12,211 nt of DNA from G020350405 sp964513655. Lineage in GTDB: Bacteria; Planctomycetota; Phycisphaerae; Sedimentisphaerales; Anaerobacaceae. Location of the stretch: the NCBI GenBank assembly GCA_964513655.1, contig CAZENQ010000095.1, positions 1-12,211 of the forward strand, written 5' to 3'. The stretch's first letter is position 1, and every line of letters starts with the position of its first letter. The translations under genes and the position numbers were made by a program. The notes under the pieces are model-generated. The model made no database searches, was not told where the DNA came from, and saw nothing but the letters and a program-made list of their open reading frames with translations. Positions 6,588 through 12,211 of the stretch are shown piece after piece.

Positions 6588-7865
6588 TTACAACGGCGTG
6601 GAAATCTTCTCCCGCCGCTTATTCCTCGCCCTGAACTTTCGCGGAGTCATCCCCACCAAATCCTTAAATGTCCGCGTAAAATAGCTCTGATTATTATACC
6701 CAACCTGAAAACATATCTCCGTGCAGTTCTGCTCCGTGCCTAACAGTAGCTGCTTCGCCCGCTCAATCCGAACGCTCGTCAGATAATCTATCAGAGTAAT
6801 CCCCATCTGCTCCTTGAATATATGTGCCAGCCGCGAAACGCTCAGGTACGATGCCTTCGCAATATCCGCGAGCGTTATCGGCTTGTCATAATTCGCGTCA
6901 ATATAATTTATCGTCGGCCGAATCTGCGTCACCTTCCTCGCGTCCTGATGCGAATATACCATCTCGATAAATTCATCCAGCGCCGTACTTATCCACGCAC
7001 ACAAATCCTCCTGGTTGTCTATCCCCGTCACCTTGTTAACATACGTCAGGTTCTTCTCAAGTATAACGTCAATATCCACCCCGCCTTCCACCGCCGCCCT
7101 GCTTAATATACTCAGCAATTCCAGCAGCCGCGCCTTAAGAACTCCCAAATCACCCGGACTATGAAACAGTATCGTCCCCAATATCGAATTCAATATCTCC
7201 TTCGCCCCCGTCCTGTCGCCAATCTTCACCTTCCCCAACAGCTCCCGCTCGCTCTCCAATGGATACTGCCACTCCGCCCCTAACTTCTTGCTCTCCTGTA
7301 TGAACTCACCAATCTGAGACTGCTGCTCCGCCCTCTGACGACGCCAGCGTATCACGCGCGGGTCAAACCCGCCCACCTCATACAGTAAATCAAACAAAAA
7401 CTCCGCCGCCCTGTGGATTCTTCGCCCGGGTATAACCGCCAACTTCCCAACCGCCGCCGCTAATTTCCTCTTCTCTATCCTAATCCCTTTCAAGCGCTTC
7501 TCGATATCCGCAACCAACAGCTCCGTCGCCGGCTCCCACAGACACTTGCCGAAAAACATCCCCCCCAGAGCCCTGTCCTTGTCCATCACCGGCACGCAAA
7601 CCAGAACTATCCCCGCATGGCATATCGTCATATAAGACTGCCCCGTCTCTATCGCAATCTTGACGCTCCGCCGACGCTCCTTATTACACCCCCTGAGCCC
7701 CGTCCGGCTGCTCCTAACAACCTCGCAGAACTCCGGATAACAGTCCCCGCTGCACAGCTCCTTTATCACCTTCCCCTCATTATCCGTCGTCTCTAATCCC
7801 AATTGAAAGTGCCTGCGGAACACCCCCTCTATCCGCTCAAACTTCTCTCGACCCAACGATTTCAT
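6588..7865 (-). CDS. PocR-type sensor / AraC-family transcriptional regulator
   Basis: The 425-residue cytoplasmic regulator has an N-terminal PocR-like ligand-sensing domain (about 10-170). This has a cysteine pattern C38, C42, C47, C60 and the CHAG motif at 82-85, then VCVPVMDKDRALGGMFFGKC. A helical linker follows (about 190-310). The C-terminal AraC DNA-binding domain (about 319-412) has two helix-turn-helix segments: LADIAKASYLSVSRLAHIF and ICFQVGYNNQSYFTRTFK, then GMTPRKFR. PocR domains are linked to sensing propanediol, glycerol or related small molecules; the clustered cysteines could also bind a metal. The likely target is not adjacent, since the neighbours are a surface protein and a peptidase. 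The start ATG has only a weak ribosome binding site (TAGGT). The promoter and two 13-bp repeats upstream suggest autoregulation. Confidence 0.92.
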   Translation of the reverse strand: MKSLGREKFERIEGVFRRHFQLGLETTDNEGKVIKELCSGDCYPEFCEVVRSSRTGLRGCNKERRRSVKIAIETGQSYMTICHAGIVLVCVPVMDKDRALGGMFFGKCLWEPATELLVADIEKRLKGIRIEKRKLAAAVGKLAVIPGRRIHRAAEFLFDLLYEVGGFDPRVIRWRRQRAEQQSQIGEFIQESKKLGAEWQYPLESERELLGKVKIGDRTGAKEILNSILGTILFHSPGDLGVLKARLLELLSILSRAAVEGGVDIDVILEKNLTYVNKVTGIDNQEDLCAWISTALDEFIEMVYSHQDARKVTQIRPTINYIDANYDKPITLADIAKASYLSVSRLAHIFKEQMGITLIDYLTSVRIERAKQLLLGTEQNCTEICFQVGYNNQSYFTRTFKDLVGMTPRKFRARNKRREKISTPL

Positions 7866-7927
7866 CAGTACCTACTCTTCACCTATTCACACCAAAACAC
7901 CATTAACTAAGGCCTCCCCAACCTTCA

Positions 7928-7967
7928 TAGCAAGATAATGCTATTATACCAGCTTAGCAAGATAATG
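7928..7967 (-). promoter_or_regulatory. Paired 13-bp direct repeats flanking the -10 box: candidate operators
   Basis: On the minus strand CATTATCTTGCTA occurs exactly twice, at 7967-7955 and 7940-7928, 27 bp apart. Relative to the predicted +1 (7936) they cover about -31 to -19 and -4 to +9, on either side of the TATAAT box. This placement suits repression by a dimeric regulator, possibly the AraC protein itself. Confidence 0.6.
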
Positions 7968-7971
7968 ACAA
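7943..7971 (-). promoter_or_regulatory. Extended sigma70 promoter of the PocR-AraC gene
   Basis: TTGTCA (7971-7966, 5/6), a 17-bp spacer and TATAAT (7948-7943, 6/6), preceded by TGG, an extended -10 element. Predicted +1 is 7936, giving a leader of about 70 nt. Confidence 0.8.
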
Positions 7972-7987
7972 AACAAATCCCCCCGTC

Positions 7988-8085
7988 CCTTGACTAAAGC
8001 CCCTCCTTGGTCATCCTGAGCGCAGCGCAGCGGAGTCGAAGGATCTGGCCAACGAATACTCTTAATCCGCAAATACCTTGACTAA
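7988..8085 (+). repeat. Direct repeats CCTTGACTAA bracketing dispersed-repeat copy B
   Basis: CCTTGACTAA is found at 7988-7997 and 8076-8085. Similarity continues for about ten further bases (AAGCCCCTCC against AGACCCCCTTCC). The two copies lie on either side of repeat copy B. The second copy provides the -35 box of the peptidase promoter. Confidence 0.5.
8010..8054 (+). repeat. Dispersed repeat, copy B
   Basis: GTCATCCTGAGCGCAGCG, a short insertion, then GAAGGATCTGGCCAACG. This is the same element as 3606-3646, and its first ten bases resemble the tandem units at 12165-12211. Confidence 0.65.
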
Positions 8086-8105
8086 GACCCCCTTCCCACC
8101 ATAAT
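8078..8105 (+). promoter_or_regulatory. Promoter placing +1 on the GTG of the M28 peptidase
   Basis: TTGACT (8078-8083, 5/6), a 16-bp spacer and CATAAT (8100-8105, 5/6), then six bases and GTG at 8112. There is no Shine-Dalgarno sequence before this start, in keeping with a leaderless mRNA. Confidence 0.65.
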
Positions 8106-8111
8106 AAATCC

Positions 8112-9056
8112 GTGTCTAATGAGGAACCAACATCGAAACCGAAACCAAAATTCGCTCTAAAAATAATCACCCGCGGCGCCTGTATCCGCCTCGCCGTCGC
8201 CGCCGCAATCCTCGCAGCAATATACCTTTGGGCGTACGCCACTATGATTAAAATGCCCGGCAAATCCTACTCAGACCCCCTTCCCCCGCTCACCGACGAC
8301 CAAATCACACTCCGCGCTGAACTCCGCCGCCACATCGACGCCCTCGCAGGCAAAATCGGCGACAAAAACACCCTAAACTATATAAACCTCTCCGCCGCCG
8401 CCGACTACATCGAATCCGCCCTCACCGACGCCGGCCACACCCCCCGCCGACAAAACTTCACCGCCGATGCCAAAACCTGCTCCAACATCGAAGTCCAAAT
8501 CACCGGCTCCACCCACCCCGATGAGATTGTCGTCATCGGCTCACACTACGACTCCGTCTATGGCTCGCCCGGCGCAAACGACAACTGCTCCGCCGTCGCC
8601 GCAAACCTCGCACTCGCCCGCCGCTTCAAAGACACCAGGCCCGACCGCACCCTCCGCTTCCTCTTCTTCGCAAACGAGGAAATGCCCTTCTTCCAGACCG
8701 ACCAAATGGGCTCCCGCGTCTACGCAAAATCCTGCCGCGACAAAAACGAAAACATCGTCGCCATGCTAAGCATCGAAACCATCGGCTACTACACCGACTC
8801 CCCCAACTCCCAGAAGTACCCCTTCCCCTCACAGGGCGGCGCCATCCCCGAATTCATCCCCGGCATAAACTGGTCAGACCACGACTCCTTCTGGCAATAC
8901 AACTACCCCGCCATAATGGTCACGGACACCGCCCCCTATCGTTATCCCTACTACCATTCACCGGATGATACTATTGATAAGATATGTTTCGACCACCTCA
9001 CCCGCGTTACCTCCGGCCTGCAATCCGTTATCTACGACCTCGCCACCTCCAATTAA
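8112..9056 (+). CDS. Membrane-anchored M28-family metallopeptidase, apparently with an internal deletion
   Basis: The GTG start gives 314 residues: a basic N-terminal tail, one membrane helix (about 23-44) and an M28 zinc-peptidase domain facing outward. Likely metal ligands are all present: His145 (SHYD), Asp157 (GAND), Glu189/Glu190 (NEE), Glu222 (SIETIGYY) and His282 (YYHSPDD). Relatives I recall have about 45 more residues between a YPFP segment and the GWSDH segment, with a block similar to NLFYP...GNFIGFVGN. Here YPFP (236-239) runs straight into SQGGAIPEFIPG. The reading frame stays intact, so either a smaller active enzyme or a decaying gene is possible. Third codon positions are extremely C-rich (29 C against 10 G in 8281-8340). 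It ends 22 bp from the convergent PEP-CTERM gene. Substrate is probably peptides or amino-terminal residues outside the membrane. Confidence 0.9.
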   Translation: MSNEEPTSKPKPKFALKIITRGACIRLAVAAAILAAIYLWAYATMIKMPGKSYSDPLPPLTDDQITLRAELRRHIDALAGKIGDKNTLNYINLSAAADYIESALTDAGHTPRRQNFTADAKTCSNIEVQITGSTHPDEIVVIGSHYDSVYGSPGANDNCSAVAANLALARRFKDTRPDRTLRFLFFANEEMPFFQTDQMGSRVYAKSCRDKNENIVAMLSIETIGYYTDSPNSQKYPFPSQGGAIPEFIPGINWSDHDSFWQYNYPAIMVTDTAPYRYPYYHSPDDTIDKICFDHLTRVTSGLQSVIYDLATSN

Positions 9057-9078
9057 TCACCTACTCAATCATCCATTA

Positions 9079-9654
9079 TCACTGCAAACGCCTCATCCTG
9101 AGAATCAACCCACCAAGCCCGACCAGCAATACCGTCGCCGGCTCCGGCACGGGTGTGACTGTAAGGTTATCCATCTCGATTTCGCCAAAGCACCTGTTAC
9201 TGAAACGCAGCGTCGTAACCGGCGAATCGAAGTAAATCGTCCCCGAGTTGTCCGACCCCCAGCAACGCCAACCCTCCCTCAATATCTCCTCACCGTCGGC
9301 ATACACATAAAACGAACTGAACACCACCCCCAAATCAAACGACACCGACGTAATCGGCGCCTCCTCAAACGACATCGAAAAACCCGACGGCCCGCACAAC
9401 CCCCACGCTCGCACGTAGTTGTCGTCTCCAAGCGGCCCGCTAATCCACCCTCCCAACAGCGCATCGCGTACCGTCCCCCCCACCACCGTTATATCCGAAC
9501 CGTACACGCCCTCCATATACGCCTCAATCTCGCCCGACCCCCCGTAAACCGGAGCGTCCTCAAAGTCAAATACAATGACCCCGGCCGCGTCCTCCGCAAA
9601 AATTACCCCCAAAACCAACATAACTATCCAACTGATTCTCCTGACTGCTCCCAT
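9079..9654 (-). CDS. PEP-CTERM sorting-domain surface protein
   Basis: The start is the ATG at 9654-9652, 7 nt after AAGGAGG (9662-9668), giving 191 residues; an in-frame ATG at 9687 lacks such a site. The protein has an N-terminal signal (RRISWIVMLVLGVIFAEDAAG). A beta-rich body follows, starting VFDFEDAPVYGG and containing SGFSMSFEEAPITSVSFDLG and TTLRFSNRCFGEIEMDNLTV. It ends in a textbook PEP-CTERM tail at 169-191 (VPEPATVLLVGLGGLILRM and a basic end). PEP-CTERM tails are processed by exosortase and direct proteins to the outer surface, usually with exopolysaccharide; no exosortase gene is in this window. The body resembles carbohydrate-binding or jelly-roll-like PEP-CTERM proteins but no specific domain was identified. 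A consensus promoter and an approximately 190-nt structured leader precede it. Confidence 0.92.
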   Translation of the reverse strand: MGAVRRISWIVMLVLGVIFAEDAAGVIVFDFEDAPVYGGSGEIEAYMEGVYGSDITVVGGTVRDALLGGWISGPLGDDNYVRAWGLCGPSGFSMSFEEAPITSVSFDLGVVFSSFYVYADGEEILREGWRCWGSDNSGTIYFDSPVTTLRFSNRCFGEIEMDNLTVTPVPEPATVLLVGLGGLILRMRRLQ

Positions 9655-9846
9655 TGCTGTTCCTCCTTGCATACGGGATAACTCCACCTAACTATCTTCT
9701 CTTAACTTTCCTGCATTAGGCGCCCAAAAACGCCCGTTTCGGTGAGTTATCTCCGCCCCATACGGCAAATAACAATCGAAGCGAAACTATTGATTGGAAA
9801 AGCAAGACTGCTTTTCGAGGATGAGTTCGGTCAGCCCCCAAACTCG
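9655..9846 (-). ncRNA. Candidate structured 5' leader (cis-regulatory RNA) of the PEP-CTERM gene
   Basis: Transcription predicted from 9846 leaves a leader of about 192 nt. Hairpin 1 (9845-9823) has an 8-bp stem GAGTTTGG/CCGAACTC with one G-U pair and starts at +2. Hairpin 2 (9816-9797) is GAAAAGCA/TGCTTTTC with the loop GTCT. Hairpin 3 (9796-9773) is CAATC/GATTG with a 14-nt loop and abuts hairpin 2. A weaker nested stem lies at 9765-9734 (CCGT/ACGG outside, GAG/CTC inside). A GGCGCC palindrome and the ribosome binding site follow. I do not recognise a known riboswitch class, including c-di-GMP-I. Confidence 0.45.
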
Positions 9847-9852
9847 CGAGGC

Positions 9853-9881
9853 ATTATACCCACAACCGCCCCCTTTGTCAA
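9853..9881 (-). promoter_or_regulatory. Perfect consensus sigma70 promoter of the PEP-CTERM gene
   Basis: TTGACA (9881-9876), a 17-bp spacer and TATAAT (9858-9853), both 6/6. Predicted +1 is 9846, which is 192 nt upstream of the start codon. Confidence 0.85.
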
Positions 9882-9953
9882 GCCCTTTTTTCCAGTTTTC
9901 CCAAATTTATTTCCGGCCCCCCCACCTTCATTATTTCTCCCTTCAGATTTTCC

Positions 9954-9982
9954 TTGACATTCCTCCCCGCCTCAGAGATAAC
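9954..9982 (+). promoter_or_regulatory. Candidate promoter of the patatin-like gene
   Basis: TTGACA (9954-9959, 6/6), a 17-bp spacer and GATAAC (9977-9982, 4/6), with predicted +1 at 9989 and a leader of about 116 nt. A second TTGACA at 10030-10035 has no good -10 box. A 6-bp inverted repeat CAGAGA/TCTCTG (9991-10014) lies at the start of the leader. The DNA between this and the divergent PEP-CTERM promoter (9882-9953) is almost all pyrimidine on the plus strand. Confidence 0.45.
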
Positions 9983-10104
9983 AACTGCGCCAGAGACCAT
10001 CAGGGGCATCTCTGCCTTTAATCAATCTCTTGACAACGGCCCCGAGCTAATACAGAAGGTTAAGGATAGCCGATAACAACAAAAACAAGGATGCTAACCA
10101 AAAC

Positions 10105-11271
10105 ATGAGACTGACCCGCATAAATGCTTTGCTCCTGCCGGCAGCTCTGATCGTCCTGGCCGTTACCGGTTGCAGCCTCCGCCGAAATCCCGTCCCACTC
10201 TCCCGAATAACCGACGCCGGAATCGCCGGCATGCCAGACATCCGCTCCTGGGATATCGACTACCAGCCCAGCTTCACCCTACAGTCCCTTCATTGTTCAG
10301 AGTGCAGCTTCCTCGCTATTTCGGGCGGCGGTGTCAACGGAACATTCGGCGCCGGCTTCCTCTGCGGCTGGACCCAGGCCGGCAACCGCCCCAATTTCAA
10401 ACTCGTCACCGGCATCAGCACCGGCGCCCTCATCGCCCCCTTCGTCTTTCTCGGACCCGAGTACGACCACACCTTAAAGCACCTCTCAACCGCCATCGCC
10501 ACCAAGGACGTATTGGGTATTCAGGGCATCCTGGGCGTATTCCCCTGGCCCTGGTCGGAATCATTTGCCGAGGCCGCCCCCTCAGAGCGCCTCATTGAGC
10601 AGTACGTAGACGAGCATCTGCTAAAGGCCATCGCCGCAGAACACGCCGAAGGCAGACGCCTGTACATAGGCACCACAAATCTCGATGCCGAGCGTTTTGT
10701 CGCCTGGGACATGGGCGCCATCGCCGCCAGCGGCCATCCCGATGCCCTGAACATGTTCCGCAAAGTAATGCTCGCCTCCGGCTCGATTCCCGGAGCCTTC
10801 CCGCCCGTTTATTTTGACGTCGAAATCGATGGAAAGACCTACGACGAGATGCACGTCGATGGCGGCGCAATGACACAGGTATTCGGCTACGGTTCCTTGC
10901 CGGTCTCCGAAGAGCTTATGGCGCAGATGTTGACCTCGGAAAACGCCTATACCCTCTACGTCATAGCAAACGGCAAACTGGCCACCAGGCCCCGCCAGGT
11001 CCCACGCAATACACTAAAAATCATCAGACATTCCTTTTCCACACTCATGAAGACCCACTCCTGGGGCGACCTTTACCGCCTCTACAGTGTCGCCGAACGC
11101 GGCAACGTCGATTTCAACTATGTGAGCATCCCCGATGATTACGTCGTCGCCGGCGAGCAGACCCTCGGCCCCGATGAACTCAACCGCCTCTTCAACGTAG
11201 GCTTCGAGATGGGAAAGGCCGGCCAATGGCGCAAAGGCCCGCCCGAACTCACCGTCATAAACCACCACTAA
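10105..11271 (+). CDS. Patatin-like phospholipase lipoprotein
   Basis: This 388-residue protein has a lipoprotein signal ending at Cys23 (LAVTGC). A patatin-type lipid acyl hydrolase domain follows: the oxyanion loop GGGVNG (74-79), the nucleophile elbow GISTG with Ser105, and the catalytic aspartate in DGG (Asp252). Ser/Asp dyad enzymes of this family cleave acyl chains from phospholipids or other lipids. Lipidation places it at a membrane facing the periplasm. Other conserved-looking stretches are LYIGTTNLDAERFVAWDMG and KVMLASGSIPGAFPPV, usual for the family. No strong ribosome binding site is seen; AAGG lies 14 nt before the ATG. The gene meets the lipid kinase gene head-on with stop codons touching. 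Secondary activity (lipase or esterase) cannot be told apart from sequence. Confidence 0.92.
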   Translation: MRLTRINALLLPAALIVLAVTGCSLRRNPVPLSRITDAGIAGMPDIRSWDIDYQPSFTLQSLHCSECSFLAISGGGVNGTFGAGFLCGWTQAGNRPNFKLVTGISTGALIAPFVFLGPEYDHTLKHLSTAIATKDVLGIQGILGVFPWPWSESFAEAAPSERLIEQYVDEHLLKAIAAEHAEGRRLYIGTTNLDAERFVAWDMGAIAASGHPDALNMFRKVMLASGSIPGAFPPVYFDVEIDGKTYDEMHVDGGAMTQVFGYGSLPVSEELMAQMLTSENAYTLYVIANGKLATRPRQVPRNTLKIIRHSFSTLMKTHSWGDLYRLYSVAERGNVDFNYVSIPDDYVVAGEQTLGPDELNRLFNVGFEMGKAGQWRKGPPELTVINHH

Positions 11272-12138
11272 TCATTTTGTAGCAACACAGAACTGTAACT
11301 GCTTATTCAATACTTTCACCTCTAATTCATTCAAACGCCCCTCGCCAAGTTCTCCGTCATAATGAACAGAAAAGGCCGTCTTTGAACGGATACGCAGACA
11401 ATCCGTCCTGAACGTCTCTGCCTCCCTCAAAAACGTATGAGTTCCTTTAACGGCCCTCGGTATACTTAATACCCCTTTTACCCTCCCGATTTTTCTAATT
11501 ACACACACATCCAAAAGACCGTCATCTATCTCCGCTTCCGGCGTAAGTGCAAAAAACCCCCCGTGAAACCTCCCATTGCCTACGGCTATCCCTAAAACTT
11601 CACCCGAAAATCCAAAATCGCTGGCCTCTACTTCCACATCGAAGGCCCGACATTCAACAAGAGCTGCCAGCGCACCAACTAAGTACCCCGGCCGCCCCGT
11701 AATCTCTCTTAATCTGTTACATATACCCACCGCGCGGGCCGCTGCCCCGATGCCTAAATTATTGACGAAGTATCTATTATTTGCGAAGCCGACATCCACC
11801 GATTTTATATGACCGCCTGACATTGACGAGATTCCGTCCTCAACACTCCTAATCCCTAACATCTTCGCAAAATCATTCCCCCTCCCCGCCGGGATTATAC
11901 CTAAGACAATCCCTTTCGCCTCCACGCCGTTTACCACTTCGTTTATAGTCCCGTCGCCCCCCACAACAAAAATCCTCTCCACCCCCTCTTCCCGCGCCTT
12001 CTTCGCCAACTCCCCGGCCGCTTGCTCCCCCGTCACTACAAAATCATATTCTATCCCGCAATCTTCAATCCTTTTCTTTATCTCTTTCCAGACCTTCAGG
12101 CCCTTCGCGCTATACCGATTAACGATTATCCTTACCAC
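11272..12138 (-). CDS. Diacylglycerol kinase-family lipid kinase (YegS/BmrU-like)
   Basis: The GTG start at 12138 gives 288 residues; an in-frame TAG four codons upstream rules out a longer form. The N-terminus IIVNRYSAKG matches the usual IVNP...G strand with Arg in place of Pro. The nucleotide-binding motif GGDGT is at 60-64, followed by INEVVNG and the GRGND motif (85-89; most relatives read GTGND). The C-terminal lobe has FVNNLGIGAAA, GNGRFHGG, the PEAEIDDGLLDV segment and a YDGE metal/phosphate segment. Members phosphorylate diacylglycerol, ceramide or similar lipids with ATP at the inner membrane face. The enzyme has no transmembrane helix. A promoter ends 6 nt before the GTG, and no Shine-Dalgarno lies at useful distance, so the mRNA is probably leaderless. 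The lipid substrate is unknown. Confidence 0.93.
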   Translation of the reverse strand: MVRIIVNRYSAKGLKVWKEIKKRIEDCGIEYDFVVTGEQAAGELAKKAREEGVERIFVVGGDGTINEVVNGVEAKGIVLGIIPAGRGNDFAKMLGIRSVEDGISSMSGGHIKSVDVGFANNRYFVNNLGIGAAARAVGICNRLREITGRPGYLVGALAALVECRAFDVEVEASDFGFSGEVLGIAVGNGRFHGGFFALTPEAEIDDGLLDVCVIRKIGRVKGVLSIPRAVKGTHTFLREAETFRTDCLRIRSKTAFSVHYDGELGEGRLNELEVKVLNKQLQFCVATK

Positions 12139-12144
12139 TGCCGC

Positions 12145-12173
12145 ATTCTATCATTCCCTCCTCGCCTTGTCAT
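12145..12173 (-). promoter_or_regulatory. Promoter placing +1 on the GTG of the lipid kinase
   Basis: ATGACA (12173-12168, 5/6), a 17-bp spacer and TAGAAT (12150-12145, 5/6), then six bases and the GTG at 12138. The -35 box lies inside the first unit of the 19-bp tandem repeat. Confidence 0.6.
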
Positions 12174-12211
12174 CCCGCACCTACCTTGTCATTCCGCACT
12201 TACCTTGTCAT
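12165..12211 (+). repeat. 19-bp tandem repeat running off the window edge
   Basis: CCTTGTCAT begins at 12165, 12184 and 12203, giving two full units (CCTTGTCATCCCGCACCTA, then a variant with two T changes) and a partial third. TGTCATCCCG also opens dispersed-repeat copy A, so these may be pieces of the same repeat family. Confidence 0.75.

Noticed and set aside
9655..9846. c-di-GMP-I (GEMM), cobalamin or SAM riboswitch in the PEP-CTERM leader
   Set aside because: None of the conserved core sequences of those classes could be found; kept only as an unclassified structured leader.
12119..12154. An 11-codon frame with an AGGAGG-like site overlapping the lipid kinase start, as a regulatory leader peptide
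   Set aside because: The promoter at 12145-12173 would start RNA at 12138, downstream of this frame's ATG, and the AGGAGG lies inside the promoter spacer.
1..12211. CRISPR arrays, tRNA or rRNA genes, transposases, retrons or toxin-antitoxin pairs
   Set aside because: No regularly spaced repeats with unique spacers, no cloverleaf or rRNA-like sequence, and no matching proteins were seen on either strand.

Overview
The window looks like a chromosomal segment of a Planctomycetota bacterium, most likely a Phycisphaerae/Sedimentisphaerales-type lineage. This is inferred from gene content: a Tat-exported Gfo/Idh/MocA oxidoreductase next to an exported sugar isomerase-like protein and a SUMF1-domain lipoprotein, a PEP-CTERM surface protein, and a large beta-helix/choice-of-anchor Q surface protein. 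No rRNA, tRNA, CRISPR array, transposase or phage gene was seen.

Layout. (1) 1-2581, minus strand: a tight three-gene unit, oxidoreductase > SUMF1 lipoprotein > sugar isomerase/epimerase-like protein cut by the window edge. The gaps are 10 bp and a 4-bp ATGA overlap. All three products carry export signals, which suggests carbohydrate chemistry outside the cytoplasm. (2) 2582-3522: two small membrane-protein genes facing apart, one behind a good sigma70 promoter and one followed by a 12-bp hairpin. (3) 3523-4086: gene-poor DNA with a copy of a dispersed repeat. (4) 4087-6336, plus: a 749-residue secreted beta-helix protein with two tandem FN3-like units and an Ig-like tail. (5) 6588-7865, minus: a PocR-AraC regulator behind an extended-consensus promoter with two exact 13-bp direct repeats. 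(6) 8112-9056, plus: a membrane-anchored M28 peptidase that appears to lack an internal block. (7) 9079-9654, minus: a PEP-CTERM protein with a perfect consensus promoter and a leader of about 190 nt that folds into successive hairpins. (8) 10105-11271 plus and 11272-12138 minus: a patatin-like lipoprotein and a diacylglycerol-kinase-family lipid kinase, convergent with abutting stop codons.

The most notable signals are regulatory. Three genes (2940 minus, 8112 plus, 12138 minus) each have a sigma70-type promoter whose -10 box ends exactly 6 nt before a GTG start codon. Transcription should therefore begin at the start codon, giving leaderless mRNAs; the other genes with clear starts carry Shine-Dalgarno sequences. 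The PEP-CTERM gene has the reverse arrangement, a long structured leader. The plus strand is strongly C-rich over G whichever strand is coding, which suggests it is the lagging strand; the beta-helix gene is much less skewed in the stretch counted by hand.

All assignments come from reading motifs by eye. Enzyme substrates are not determined.
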